A stretch of DNA of 64,000 nucleotides from CAIYRG01 sp963747255. Lineage in GTDB: Bacteria; Pseudomonadota; Alphaproteobacteria; Micropepsales; Micropepsaceae. Positions 39,682-49,152 of this stretch are shown here, piece by piece. The position numbers and the translations under genes were made by a program. The number at the start of each line of letters is the position of its first letter. The first letter of the stretch is position 1. The DNA lies in the NCBI GenBank assembly GCA_963747255.1, contig CAVVEG010000017.1, positions 434,001 through 498,000 on the forward strand. Direction: 5' to 3'. The notes beneath the pieces were generated by a model. That model saw only the letters and a list, made by a program, of their open reading frames with translations. It ran no database searches and was not told the origin of the DNA.

Positions 39682-40694
39682 GCGGCCTCCATGAGCGCGT
39701 CCAAATGGGCCTCGGCTTTTTCGATGTCGAGATCGGTAGGTGCACGAAATTGTGCGACAGCCGCCTCAGCGCGGCGCAAAGGCTCGCCCGACAAGGATTT
39801 CACCTTGGCGGCGATTTCCTTCATTTCCTGGAAGTCACCGTTGCAGTGGAGAACGATGTCGCAACCTGCAAGAAGCGCTGCCGAGGCCCGCTTCCCGATC
39901 GGACCCTGAAGCGCCGCCATCGAGAGATCATCGCTGAGCAGCAGTCCATCGAAGCCTATTTCGCGCCGGATCACCGTTTGCACAACGCGGGAACTCGTTG
40001 TTGCCGGCCGTTTCGGATCGACAGCCTCGTAAATGATGTGCGCGGTCATGGCCACCGGCGCGTTGTTGAGCGCGCGAAAGACGACAAAATCATGCGTCGA
40101 AAGCTCAGGATATGGGGTCGAGACCCGTGGCAATGCCAGATGGCTGTCTGCCAGCGCGCGCCCATGCCCCGGAATATGTTTGATGACAGGAAGCACGCCA
40201 CTGTCGAGGTGACCGGCGACAACGATGCGCCCCAGTTCGATCACCACAGCGGGATCGGTCGAATAGGCGCGATCACCGATGATATCGTGCGCACCCGAAA
40301 CGGGGACGTCGAGCACCGGCGCGCAGTTCGCGGTTATGCCGACATCTCTCAAATCATGGGCAATCAGCCGGGCGCAGAGATAGGTCGCTTCACGTCCTTC
40401 GTCGGGATGGCGCTCGAACAATTCACCAAATCGCCGCGCAGCCGGCCGTTTACGCCAATGCGGGGGACCCAGACGCTGAACCCGTCCACCTTCCTGATCG
40501 ATGAATACCGGCGCCTGAGGATTTGCGACCGCGACGCGAAGCTGCTCCGTCAATGCCCGCACCTGATCCGGAGATTCGCAATTGCGGGCGAAGAGGATAA
40601 AGCCGAATGGCTGAACATCCCGGAAGAACGCGCGCTCCTCGTCCCCCAGCAGCGTTCCTTCACAGCCCAAAATTGCCGCGGCGCATGAGGACAT
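39678..40694 (-). CDS. nagZ: Beta-N-acetylglucosaminidase of GH3 family
   Basis: 338 residues. GFILFARN and FIDQEGGRVQRL near the start, KHIPGHGRALADSH (the His/Asp acid-base loop peculiar to NagZ) and GLLLSDDLSMAAL with the nucleophile Asp. Removes GlcNAc from anhydromuropeptides in the cytosol during peptidoglycan recycling. Lies between the SPOR gene and scpA, the common alphaproteobacterial order. Confidence 0.93.
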   Translation of the reverse strand: MSSCAAAILGCEGTLLGDEERAFFRDVQPFGFILFARNCESPDQVRALTEQLRVAVANPQAPVFIDQEGGRVQRLGPPHWRKRPAARRFGELFERHPDEGREATYLCARLIAHDLRDVGITANCAPVLDVPVSGAHDIIGDRAYSTDPAVVIELGRIVVAGHLDSGVLPVIKHIPGHGRALADSHLALPRVSTPYPELSTHDFVVFRALNNAPVAMTAHIIYEAVDPKRPATTSSRVVQTVIRREIGFDGLLLSDDLSMAALQGPIGKRASAALLAGCDIVLHCNGDFQEMKEIAAKVKSLSGEPLRRAEAAVAQFRAPTDLDIEKAEAHLDALMEAA

Positions 40695-40718
40695 TCGCAG
40701 TTCACCGGTTTGACTGTT

Positions 40719-41406
40719 TCAACGTGCGGCAATCAGACAGGTCACGCCTTCCTTCTTCATTTTGCCACAGGTTTCGGTCGCCGCGGCTTTGTCTGCGAAC
40801 GGCCCGACCCTCAGGCGGTACCAGATGCCCTTCCCGCCAAGATCGGCCATTTTTATATCGGGCAGCAGGTCTCCGGCCAAATCACCATGCGTGATCCGAA
40901 ATTGGCGAAATGCTCTTTCGGCGAGTTCCTGAGTGGGAAATGCGCCAATCTGAAGATATTCCGGCAGCTGCGCACTCGCGGGATTCGGCGGCTGCCGGTT
41001 GAGATGTCTGCCGAGAAGCTTCATTGGTTGGATTGGCCACGGCCAACGCCGTCTCGCTGCTGCTGACTGGTGAAAGTTGCGAGGATTCGGCTTCGGCCTC
41101 CGCCGGCAAAGGCTGCTCGTAAACCTTGAGGCCAGTCAGCGGCGAGGCCGTTCCACCGGGTACTTCAGGTTTGGTGCGCACTGGTCCGGGCGGAGGTCCG
41201 ATCAGGACGATCTCGCCGCTTCCGCGGTCGACGCCATGTTCATAACCAAACCAAACCACTGTCGCGAGACCGGCAAGGCTAAGCAGCGCCACCACGATGA
41301 ACCGGGGCAAGGGATGGCTGACGAGGTCTTCATCGCCATCCTGCAGCGGATCATATTCATTCACAGCCTGTGAAGGTTCGTAAATCTCTCTTCGACGGCC
41401 AGTCAT
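40719..41406 (-). CDS. SPOR-domain membrane protein (one frameshift)
   Basis: Reads as about 229 residues with a frame change between about 40960 and 41010. One membrane helix (RFIVVALLSLAGLATVVWF, about 34-52), a Pro/Ser-rich periplasmic linker, then a C-terminal SPOR domain (YLQIGAFPTQELAERAF ... YRLRVGPFADKAAA). SPOR domains bind denuded glycan strands at the septum. It sits just upstream of nagZ, as in Caulobacter relatives. Confidence 0.85.
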
Positions 41407-41472
41407 TCCTGTCCCTCTTCGCGAATCGCCTTCATTTGTGATTCTAGACCCTGGGGAAGCCTCCGTGCCGGG

Positions 41473-42687
41473 CTAAAGCGGAAATTCCATGTGGAATATT
41501 CGGCGATATTCAAGTGCTGCGAATCGATCCGTCATTCCTGCAACGTAATCACAGACCGCACGGGCGGTTGCCCGATCCCCGGCAACCCCGCATCGCCGCT
41601 GCCAATCCCCAGGCAACAGGGATGGATCGGTGACGAGCGCTTCAAACAGGCGGCTCAGCATGTCCCGGGCTTTCTCCATCACCTCGATCACGCGGGGGTG
41701 GCGGTACATGTGGCCATACAGAAATGCTTTCAATCCTGCGATCTGTTTCTGCAGATCCCTGGAAAATCCGGCTGTCGGGGATTGGCTGTTCCGCACGTCC
41801 GCGGCGTTGGCTGGACGCAGATCACGCAGGCGCCTCTCCGTTTCCGTCATCAGATCGGAAACCATGCGCGTAATGATCCGGCGAACGCATTCTCCAATGA
41901 GCCGCCCAAGCTCGAGATCCGGATGCAGCTCGAGGATTTCGCGGAACACCGGGCCCGCAACGGGTGTGCCGAGCAGATCGACAACGGCAAAGAGCCCCGC
42001 GCGCAAACCGTCGTCGATATCATGGCTGATATAGGCAATATCATCTGCAACCGCGGCGATCTGGGCCTCCAGCCCGGCAAATGAGTAAAGCTCAAGATCC
42101 CAGCGAAAATCGGCGATGGTGTCAGGCAATTCCGCGCTCAAATCTCCCCTCGCGTGGAGCGGACCATTATGTTTGACGATTCCCTCGAGACATTCCCAGG
42201 TCAGATTGAGCCCGTCGAACGCGGCGTAACGGTGTTCCAATCGCGTAACGAGGGCGAGCGCCTGGGCGTTGTGGTCAAAACCGCCGAACGCCGACATGCA
42301 GAGGTTGAGCGCCGTTTCGCCGGAATGGCCAAAAGGCGGATGGCCCAGATCATGCGAAAGCGCAACGGCCTCGGCTATGTCTTCGTCAAGGCCCATGACG
42401 CGGCTGACCGAGCGCGCGATTTGGGCCACTTCGAGCGAATGCGTCAATCGTGTCCGGTAGTAGTCGCCCTCATGCTGGACAAAAACCTGTGTCTTGTGTT
42501 TCAGCCGCCGGAATGCCGTGGAATGGATGATGCGATCCCGGTCCCGCTGATAGCAGCTTCGTGTCGGGCTCTCGTTCTCCGGCCAAAACCGGCCACGGCT
42601 CTGGCCCGGCAGCGTGGCATAGGGCACCTGTGCCGGCGGGATAAACTCCGGCCCCAGGAGCATTCCAGGCGGCTCAGGCTTGGACAT
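41473..42687 (-). CDS. dgt: Deoxyguanosinetriphosphate triphosphohydrolase-like protein
   Basis: 404 residues. HD-domain metal motif: FRRLKHKTQVF, THSLEVAQIARSV (His), ALSHDLGHPPFGHSGE (His-Asp), and DDIAYISHDIDDGL (Asp). Hydrolyses dNTPs to nucleoside and tripolyphosphate; of the short Dgt-like type common in alphaproteobacteria. The gap to the SPOR gene is only 66 bases; argS, often found here in Caulobacter-type genomes, is missing. Confidence 0.92.
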   Translation of the reverse strand: MSKPEPPGMLLGPEFIPPAQVPYATLPGQSRGRFWPENESPTRSCYQRDRDRIIHSTAFRRLKHKTQVFVQHEGDYYRTRLTHSLEVAQIARSVSRVMGLDEDIAEAVALSHDLGHPPFGHSGETALNLCMSAFGGFDHNAQALALVTRLEHRYAAFDGLNLTWECLEGIVKHNGPLHARGDLSAELPDTIADFRWDLELYSFAGLEAQIAAVADDIAYISHDIDDGLRAGLFAVVDLLGTPVAGPVFREILELHPDLELGRLIGECVRRIITRMVSDLMTETERRLRDLRPANAADVRNSQSPTAGFSRDLQKQIAGLKAFLYGHMYRHPRVIEVMEKARDMLSRLFEALVTDPSLLPGDWQRRCGVAGDRATARAVCDYVAGMTDRFAALEYRRIFHMEFPL

Positions 42688-42739
42688 TGTCCGTTCCGCG
42701 CCTAAATACTGTGTGTCACGTCAATATCAGGGTTTTCAC

Positions 42740-43081
42740 ATGAGCGGCAATTCCGAGCCCGTACATTTGACCGAACGCGCCGCCCGCAGAATTGTCGAAA
42801 TTGTCCGCGAAGAGCCGGCGGAAGGATCCATGTTGCGCCTATCGGTGACCGGAGGCGGCTGTTCCGGATTTCAGTATGATTTTGCTCTTGCACCAAGCCC
42901 GGCGGACGACGACTTGGTGATCGAGAAGGACGGCGCGGTGGTGCTGATCGATCCTGTGTCGCTCGATTTTCTGAGAGGCGCGGAGATCGATTTCGCGGAT
43001 GAAATGATCGGCGCCGCGTTCCGGGTCAACAATCCGAACGCGACTTCTTCCTGCGGTTGCGGCACGAGCTTCTCGGTCTGA
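42740..43081 (+). CDS. erpA: Iron-sulfur cluster insertion protein ErpA (A-type carrier)
   Basis: 113 residues from ATG 42740. The three cluster-binding Cys are in GGGCSGFQY and SSCGCGTSFSV at the C-terminus, the arrangement of A-type carriers. VHLTERAARRIVEI begins the fold. Receives a 4Fe-4S cluster and passes it to target enzymes. Divergent from dgt, and xthA follows after nine bases, an order frequent in this class. Confidence 0.92.
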   Translation: MSGNSEPVHLTERAARRIVEIVREEPAEGSMLRLSVTGGGCSGFQYDFALAPSPADDDLVIEKDGAVVLIDPVSLDFLRGAEIDFADEMIGAAFRVNNPNATSSCGCGTSFSV

Positions 43082-43090
43082 ACCAGGCTC

Positions 43091-43874
43091 ATGAAGATCG
43101 CCACCTGGAACGTCAACTCCGTGAAAGCGCGGCTCGATACTGTGCTTGGGTGGTTGAAGGAGGCCAGTCCCGACGTGGTTTGCCTTCAGGAAATCAAGAC
43201 GACCGATGAAGCGTTCCCGTCCGATGTCTTCGAGAGCCTCGGTTATAACTGTGCCGTGCACGGACAGAAAAGCTACAACGGCGTGGCGATACTCTCCCGT
43301 CGCCCGCCCGAGGACGTGCGCCGCGGCCTTCCCGAGGTCGAGGGCGACGATCATGCCCGCTACATCGAGGCGGTCGTTCCAGGCGAATCGGGGGTGGTCC
43401 GCGTGGCTTCGATTTATGCGCCCAATGGCAATCCGCCCGGAACCGAGCGCTTTGCGTACAAGCTTTCCTGGCTGGAGCGCCTAGGACGGCATGCCGCACA
43501 TCTGCTCGCATATGAGGAAAACCTGGTTTTCATGGGCGATTACAATGTGATTCCCGGCCCGGAAGACTGTTTCGACCCGAAGGCATGGGCTGGGGATGCA
43601 TTGTTTCAGCCCGAAATCACGCGCGGCTTTCCGTCGCATCGCCAATCTTGGCCTGACCGATGCGTTCCGCGCCTGTCATGCCGAACCGCACTGCTACACT
43701 TTTTGGGATTATCAAGCAGGCGCATGGGTTAAGGACCGCGGCATCCGAATCGATCATGTGTTGTTGTCGCCCCAGGCGGCAGACCGGCTGGTAAGCTGCG
43801 CCATCGAGCGCAAGGTCAGAGGATGGGAAAAACCTTCAGACCACGTCCCTGTTTTATGTGAATTGGCGATTTGA
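43091..43874 (+). CDS. xthA: Exodeoxyribonuclease III (one frameshift)
   Basis: Reads as about 261 residues with a frame change near 43620-43635. KIATWNVNSVKARL, VCLQEIKTTDEAF (catalytic Glu), FMGDYNVIPGPED (Asp-x-Asn), and after the shift RIANLGLTDAFR and PSDHVPVLCEL (final Asp-His). AP endonuclease/3' exonuclease of base-excision repair. Likely co-transcribed with erpA. The indel looks like a base error, as both halves are fully conserved. Confidence 0.9.
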
Positions 43875-43961
43875 GCGTTGAGTTTGGCCGAAGTCTCCAT
43901 TACTCAAGAGACTCCAATCCGGAATACGGCATTTCAATTTCGCCTGCATAGGAGTTACCCA

Positions 43962-44171
43962 ATGAAGTCTCTGAAAGTACTTGCCGCGCTTGCGACCGCG
44001 ACTTTGCTCGTCGCGTGCAATCAGAACGCTCCGGCTCCGGCCGAAGCCCCGGCTCCGGCGGCTGCGCCGGCTCCGGCGGAACCGGCTCCTGCCGCTCCGG
44101 CGGACCAGAACGCGGCTCCGGCGGCACCGGCTCCGGATGCGCCTGCTCCGGCTCCAGCACCCGCACCGTAA
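43962..44171 (+). CDS. Small Pro/Ala-rich lipoprotein 1
   Basis: 69 residues from ATG 43962, with TAGGAG upstream. Lipoprotein signal MKSLKVLAALATATLLVAC, followed by NQN and then a low-complexity tail of Ala-Pro (APAEAPAPAAAPAPAEPAP and so on). The mature part is almost entirely Ala/Pro/Glu and may act as a flexible, wall-spanning tether. First of three consecutive lipoproteins with the same start to the mature sequence (C-N-Q/R-N). Function unknown. Confidence 0.75.
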   Translation: MKSLKVLAALATATLLVACNQNAPAPAEAPAPAAAPAPAEPAPAAPADQNAAPAAPAPDAPAPAPAPAP

Positions 44172-44203
44172 GAATTTCCAGTTAAGTACTTGATTTGTAA
44201 ACG

Positions 44204-44230
44204 CCTCGGATGGGCCGTTCCCATCCGGGG
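44204..44230 (+). terminator. Hairpin terminator-like structure
   Basis: An 11-pair stem (CCTCGGATGGG / CCCATCCGGGG, one G-T pair) with a 5-base loop, located 33 bases after lipoprotein 1. The trailing sequence TGTTGCCGTTTGT is only moderately T-rich, so termination may be partial. Confidence 0.5.
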
Positions 44231-44401
44231 TGTTGCCGTTTGTCCCGCGCTCAATGACGAGCAGTCGTTTCCGCCAGAGTGAAACGAACGCAGGGCACGG
44301 GCTTTGCTCACCCGCTTTTCGGTTTCGTGCGTTCTCTTTCGTCCGGCGCGGCGCGCGAACTTGCGCGCGTGTGCGCCGCAGAAACGTTTAGAGGGAATGT
44401 C

Positions 44402-44689
44402 ATGAAGACGAATGTATTCAATACACTCATCTTTTCGGCTGCGACGTTGGTTCTGGTTGGTTGCAACCAGAATAATCCTGCGCCGGGCACGGATAACAAC
44501 GCCACTGCACCGGCGGCAGTACCCGGGGCGCCGGGCGCGCCCGGTGCGCCAGCAGCACCGGAAGTGGTTCCAGCCCCGGGAGCACCCGGCGCCCCAGGCG
44601 CGCCCGGCGCTCCGGGAACACCTGGCACGCCTCCAGATAACACCCCCGGCGCAGCTGGAACTCCGACCCCCGCACCGGCCACCCCGTGA
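44402..44689 (+). CDS. Small collagen-like lipoprotein 2
   Basis: 95 residues from ATG 44402 with AGAGGGAAT upstream. Lipobox LVGC, then NQNNPAPGTDNN, then collagen-like Gly-X-Y triplets (GAPGAPGAPGAPGTPGTP) with Pro in most Y positions, and a Thr/Pro tail. The triplet run of about 12 is short for a stable triple helix. Paralogue of lipoproteins 1 and 3 by position and by the C-N-x-N start. Function unknown. Confidence 0.75.
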   Translation: MKTNVFNTLIFSAATLVLVGCNQNNPAPGTDNNATAPAAVPGAPGAPGAPAAPEVVPAPGAPGAPGAPGAPGTPGTPPDNTPGAAGTPTPAPATP

Positions 44690-44703
44690 TCGTCTGATGC
44701 CGG

Positions 44704-44737
44704 AGCGTCCCGGCGGTGTTGATCCTGCCGGGACGCT
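44704..44737 (+). terminator. Perfect hairpin after lipoprotein 2
   Basis: An 11-base perfect stem AGCGTCCCGGC / GCCGGGACGCT with a 12-base loop, 15 bases past the stop codon. No T tract follows, so it may act as an attenuator or 3' stabiliser rather than a full terminator. Confidence 0.5.
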
Positions 44738-44783
44738 TGCGTATTGAACAAGCGAACCGTCCAACGGTGAAGGAATTCGCCGA

Positions 44784-45281
44784 ATGAGATCGCTTGTCGT
44801 CCGGTTGGCGTGGGTTCTGGTGGTGTGTTCTGCCGTCTCCGCATGCAATCGCAATACGCCACCGGCGCAAGCCCCAAAACCGGCATCGGTTCCCGCAGCT
44901 GCCGCGCCGTCGGCTCCACCCCCGGCGGCGGTCCCTCAGCCGCCTCAGATCCCGCCAGGCACGGAAAGTCCTGTGGCGTCGATCAACAGCATTATGCTGA
45001 ACCGGCCGCAGGACGCGCCCGGCTCGCTGGTCATCGACGTTACGGGAACCACCGCGTCGGCCGGTTGGACCAATCCGCATCTCGCCGAGGACGGTGAGGC
45101 GGCGGAGGATCCGTCGGTGAAGACTTACAAATTCGTGGCGACATCGCCCGAAACGGAAGCGCAGAATCCTTCTCCGCAGATGGTGGATACGGAACTGCGC
45201 CTGGATGCGCTGCCGCCGGCGGTGAAATCGATTCGGGTGATTTCGGCGGGCAACGAGATTTCCGCGCCCGTGACGGAATAG
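44784..45281 (+). CDS. Lipoprotein 3 with Pro/Ala linker and C-terminal domain
   Basis: 165 residues. Signal ending SAVSAC with mature start NRN, then a Pro/Ala linker to about residue 60, then a compact domain of about 100 residues (SINSIMLNRPQDAPGSLVIDVTGTTASAGW ... LRLDALPPAVKSIRVISAG, quoted only in part). The last half looks like a small beta domain of unknown type. It shares the C-N-x-N start with the two preceding lipoproteins. Converges on pleD. Confidence 0.72.
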   Translation: MRSLVVRLAWVLVVCSAVSACNRNTPPAQAPKPASVPAAAAPSAPPPAAVPQPPQIPPGTESPVASINSIMLNRPQDAPGSLVIDVTGTTASAGWTNPHLAEDGEAAEDPSVKTYKFVATSPETEAQNPSPQMVDTELRLDALPPAVKSIRVISAGNEISAPVTE

Positions 45282-45285
45282 TTTC

Positions 45286-46654
45286 TCAGGCTGCCTGGGC
45301 TATGACGCGGTTGCGGCCTTCGCGTTTGGCGCGATAAAGGGCTTCATCCGCGCGCCTCAACAGAGCTTCGGAATTTTCTTCGCCGCCGACCGAATAGGCC
45401 GCTCCGATGCTGACCGTGACGGGAATCAGCACGGGCGGTTGACCGACAGGGAAGGTGCTCTCTTCGACGGCGCGGCGGAGCCGTTCGCCGGCCGCCCATG
45501 CGAACTGGGGATCGGTGCCCGAAAGAATGACGACGAATTCTTCGCCGCCATAGCGGCACGCCAGATCGGCGCCGCGAATATTTTCGGCGAGCCGGTTCGA
45601 GAACTGGCGCAGAAGATCGTCGCCGGCCGCATGTCCGTAGGTGTCGTTCACCCGCTTGAAATAATCGATATCCATGATCAGCAGTGAAATCGGCCTTTCG
45701 GCCGATGCTGCTTTCATCAGCGTATCCAGATGCTGGGCCATGTAGCGCCGGTTGAACAATCCGGTCAGCTGGTCCTTCACGGCCATTTCCATTCCGCGCT
45801 GAACATTCAGCCGGAGGAGATCGGCATAATGCTTCTTCCGGAGTTGAAGTCTTTACCCGGACGAGGAATTCGCTGCGATCAAGCGGCAGGCGAAGGTAAT
45901 CATTCGCGCCGAGATCCAGCGCCTGAGCAAGTTTACGGTGTTCGGCGCTGCCGACAAAAACGATGATCGGCGTATTTCTCACGCCGGGATCGGCGCGGAA
46001 TGCGGAAACGAAACGCAACCCGTCCATGCTGCGCATGGATATGTTCGCGCAGATCAGATCGCAGGGATTGGTCTGGGCATGGGCGAGCGCCGCTTCAATT
46101 CCATTAATGGACGTGACGCTGTTCCCCTGTTCCCGCAGCGCCGCCACCCAGCCGGGAAGATCGGGGCGGTCGTCCACAAGCAGGATATTGCCCGTTGGTT
46201 TTGCGTCGAAGGCGATTTCATGGCCGTCCGGCAAACCGAGATGCTGCCATGTCTCCTCGCGCATGCGCAGTTCTTCGAACATGCTTTTCATGCGCACGAG
46301 CGACCGGATGCGCGCAAGCAGGGCCACATCGTCCACGGGCTTGGTGAGAAAATCATCCGCACCCGCATGAAGTCCGGCAATACGGTCCGTGGTCTGATCG
46401 AGCGCCGTCACCATCACCACAGGAATGTGGGCAAATGCCGGGTCCTGCTTCATGCGGCGGCAGACTTCAAAGCCATCCATGCCCGGCATCATGACGTCGA
46501 GCAAAACGATATCGGGCATCTCCTCGCGGATTTTGGCCAGGGCCTCATCGCCGCGGGTGGCGGTCTGGACGTGGAAATATTCCGCCGAGAGCTTGGCCTC
46601 CAGCAGCCGGACATTAACCGGAATATCATCGACGACGAGAACGCGTGCGGTCAT
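45286..46654 (-). CDS. pleD: PleD-type diguanylate cyclase response regulator (one frameshift)
   Basis: Reads as about 456 residues with a frame change near 45850. First receiver (VLVVDDIPVNVRLLEAKL, IVLLDVMMPGMDGFEV, FLTKPVDD), second degenerate receiver (ILLVDDRPDLPGWVAAL), then a GGDEF domain with DQLTGLFNRRY and the active-site sequence CRYGGEEF. Makes cyclic di-GMP when phosphorylated; in Caulobacter it controls the motile-to-stalked transition. Follows divK by eight bases, as in Caulobacter relatives. Confidence 0.92.
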
Positions 46655-46662
46655 CTGTCCGT

Positions 46663-47037
46663 TCAGCCGAGAAAGCGCCGCACGGTTTCAAGGAAACCGG
46701 TGATGGAGATCGGTTTTGAAAGATATCCTTCGCATCCTCCCTGCTGCATCAGTTCGGCGTCACCTTTCATCGCGAATGCCGTAACCGCAACCACGGGAAT
46801 CGACCGCAGATTTTCATCCTGTTTCAACCATTTTGTCACTTCCAGTCCGGATACTTCCGGGAGCTGGATGTCCATCAGGATCAGATCGGGGCGATGCTCG
46901 CGGGCAAGATCGAGCGCTTCCATGCCGTCGCGGGTTTGCAGGATCCGGTAGCCATGCGCGTCCAGAAGATCGTGGAAGAGCTTCATATTCAGCTCATTGT
47001 CCTCGACCACCAGCACGGTCTTCGTCGCGGCATCCAT
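46663..47037 (-). CDS. divK: Single-domain response regulator DivK
   Basis: 124 residues from ATG 47037, chosen for GAGGGG upstream (an in-frame ATG at 47061 has no such site). VLVVEDNELNMKLFHDLLDAHGY, LILMDIQLPEVSGLEVTKWL with the phospho-acceptor Asp, VTAFAMKGD and YLSKPIS are close to Caulobacter DivK. Relays cell-cycle phosphosignals to the DivJ/PleC/DivL network that sets CtrA activity. Operon with pleD. Confidence 0.93.
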   Translation of the reverse strand: MDAATKTVLVVEDNELNMKLFHDLLDAHGYRILQTRDGMEALDLAREHRPDLILMDIQLPEVSGLEVTKWLKQDENLRSIPVVAVTAFAMKGDAELMQQGGCEGYLSKPISITGFLETVRRFLG

Positions 47038-47113
47038 CAACAACCCCTCGGTGCAATCCATTTGCCCGGAACTTTAGGCATCGAATGTTTAATGTTGGAT
47101 TGACGTGGGCAGA

Positions 47114-47986
47114 CTAATGTTCACCATCAGCGGTGAGGATCGGCCCGTAGAGGTCGGGGCGACGGTCCCGGAAAAGGCCCCAGGAGCCGCGCAGGAAGGC
47201 AATTTCCGCCAAATCGAAGCGGGCGGTGATAAAGCCCTCTTCTTCGCGGTCCAGTTCGGCAAGGATTTCTCCGGTTGGTCCGGCGATGAAAGATGAACCG
47301 TAAAACCGCAATTCTCCGGCCTGTCCTTTTTCGACGCCGATCCGGTTGGAAGCCACGACCGGCAGGTAATTTGCGGCGGCATGGCCCTGCATGACGCGCC
47401 GCCAGTGATCGCGCAAATCCACCGGAGGCGCGGGCGGCGGTTCGCTGCCGATGGCTGTGGGGTAGAAAAGTATTTCGGCGCCCTTGAGCGCCATGACGCG
47501 GGCGGCCTCGGGAAACCATTGATCCCAGCACACCGCAGCCCCGAGCACACCGTCGCGTGTGGTCCAGGTCATGAATCCCGTGTCCCCCTCGTGGAAATAG
47601 TATTTTTCCCGGTAACCGGGGCCATCCGGGATGTGCGACTTGCGGTAGCGGCCGAGCACGTGCCCGGTTTCGTCGATCATCGCGAGCGCGTTGTAGCAGA
47701 CAGTGTTGGCGCGCTCGAAAAAGCTGAGCGGCAGAATGACAGAGAGCTCTCTGGCCAACCCGGCGAACTCCGCAATCAGGGGGTTGCCTTCGAAAGGACG
47801 GGCCAATGCGAGATGCTCCGGCGACTGGTCCTGGCAGAAATAGGGAGTTTCGAACAGTTCCGGCAGCAGTATGATCCGAGCGCCCTCGCCCGCCGCGCGC
47901 CTGACCATCGCTTTGGCTTTCGCGATATTGGCCGCGCGGTCCCAGGTCATGGAGAATTGGGTCGCGGCAACACTCGTTATGGTCAC
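47114..47986 (-). CDS. aguB: N-carbamoylputrescine amidase
   Basis: 290 residues from a GTG at 47986 that overlaps the aguA stop as GTGA; an ATG 27 bases upstream would overlap more. Nitrilase fold with the Glu-Lys-Cys triad: LLPELFETPYFCQ, YRKSHIPDGPGY and AVCWDQWFPEAARV. The FETPYFCQ and HIPDGPGYREKYYF segments are characteristic of AguB. Releases putrescine from N-carbamoylputrescine, after AguA. Confidence 0.93.
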   Translation of the reverse strand: MTITSVAATQFSMTWDRAANIAKAKAMVRRAAGEGARIILLPELFETPYFCQDQSPEHLALARPFEGNPLIAEFAGLARELSVILPLSFFERANTVCYNALAMIDETGHVLGRYRKSHIPDGPGYREKYYFHEGDTGFMTWTTRDGVLGAAVCWDQWFPEAARVMALKGAEILFYPTAIGSEPPPAPPVDLRDHWRRVMQGHAAANYLPVVASNRIGVEKGQAGELRFYGSSFIAGPTGEILAELDREEEGFITARFDLAEIAFLRGSWGLFRDRRPDLYGPILTADGEH

Positions 47987-49032
47987 GGTGCGGGCTCCTG
48001 CTGGGTGATGCAATGAATTCCGCCGCCGCCCTGCACGATATCCAGCGCCTCGATCTGCATGATGTCGCGACCCGGAAAGAGCTGGCTGAGAGTGCTGCGC
48101 GCGACATCGTCATTGCGATCGTCAAAAGCGGGCATGATGATTGCGTTATTGGCGAGACAGAAATTCACATAGCTCGCCTGCAACAAACGGCCGGACCAGG
48201 ACTGCCGCTGTTTTTGCGGTTGGGGCAGCGAGATGATTTCCAGTTTTCTTCCTTTCGAATCGCGTACCTCTGCCAGTGTCCGGTGCGCCTGCCGGACGGG
48301 TTCGTGGTCGGGATGGTTGTGTGACGCGGGCTCGCCGACGATCACCCGGCCTGGCGCGGCGAAGCAGGCGATGTTGTCGATATGACCATCGGTTTCCCCG
48401 TCGGAGAAGGCGCCTCCGAGCCAGATGACTTTGCGCGCATTCAGATACAGGCGCAGCATGGTCTCGATGTCTTCACGGGTGAGTCCCGGATTGCGATTTG
48501 GGTTCAGCAGGCACTGTTCGGTGGTGATGATCGTGCCGTCGCCATCGGAGTGCAGGGCGCCGCCTTCACAGACCATGGGAGCGGGAAATTGCGGCGCCCC
48601 GAGCGTTTCCAGAATGCGACGGGCGAACAGGGCGTCGTGGTTATAGGGCTGATATTTGTGGCCCCAGGCATTGAAGATCCAGCGCACGCCGGCGAGCGTT
48701 CGATTGTGGTTGCGCAGGAAGGTCGGTCCGATATCGCGCGCCCAGCCGTCATCGAGCGGCGTTTCGAAAAGCTCGACTTTGCCTGCGGTGGCGAGTTTTG
48801 CTTCCGGGGCTTCTTCGGCCCGCACGGCCAATGTGACCGGTTCGAATCCGGCAATTGCACGCGCGACGCGCGCGACCGCCTGCTTGCCGCGCAGCATTCC
48901 TTCTGCGCTGCCGAAACAATGGCTGCGCGACGGCCAGCACATCCAGGTGCGGGAATGGGATTCCCATTCGGCCGGCCAGAAAAAGCCATTTTCGGCGGGA
49001 TAAGACGAGACACCGCCGGATGAATTCTTCAT
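47983..49032 (-). CDS. aguA: Agmatine deiminase
   Basis: 349 residues from ATG 49032, the point where family similarity starts (MPAEWE-like sequence WPAEWESHSRTWMCWP). Guanidine-modifying fold: DDGWARDIGPTF, EGGALHSDGDGT, DGHIDN and catalytic Cys in GGGGIHCITQQEP. Converts agmatine to N-carbamoylputrescine. Coupled to aguB by a four-base overlap, giving a two-gene putrescine pathway. A longer open frame upstream is antisense to the next gene and not real. Confidence 0.94.
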   Translation of the reverse strand: MKNSSGGVSSYPAENGFFWPAEWESHSRTWMCWPSRSHCFGSAEGMLRGKQAVARVARAIAGFEPVTLAVRAEEAPEAKLATAGKVELFETPLDDGWARDIGPTFLRNHNRTLAGVRWIFNAWGHKYQPYNHDALFARRILETLGAPQFPAPMVCEGGALHSDGDGTIITTEQCLLNPNRNPGLTREDIETMLRLYLNARKVIWLGGAFSDGETDGHIDNIACFAAPGRVIVGEPASHNHPDHEPVRQAHRTLAEVRDSKGRKLEIISLPQPQKQRQSWSGRLLQASYVNFCLANNAIIMPAFDDRNDDVARSTLSQLFPGRDIMQIEALDIVQGGGGIHCITQQEPAP

Positions 49033-49152
49033 GCAGTCACCGCTGGACGGAGTCCCCTTGCGGGGACGGAAGAAACTGCGCAGCATTATCAGGTAGGCGG
49101 GAGACATGGTGAGTTTCGCGCATCGCGCAATTGCGGGAAAGTTCGAATCTGC

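Noticed and set aside
44021..44854. Minus-strand Gly/Ala-rich frame of 277 codons
   Set aside because: Mirror of the Pro/Ala-coding repeats of the lipoproteins; low complexity only.
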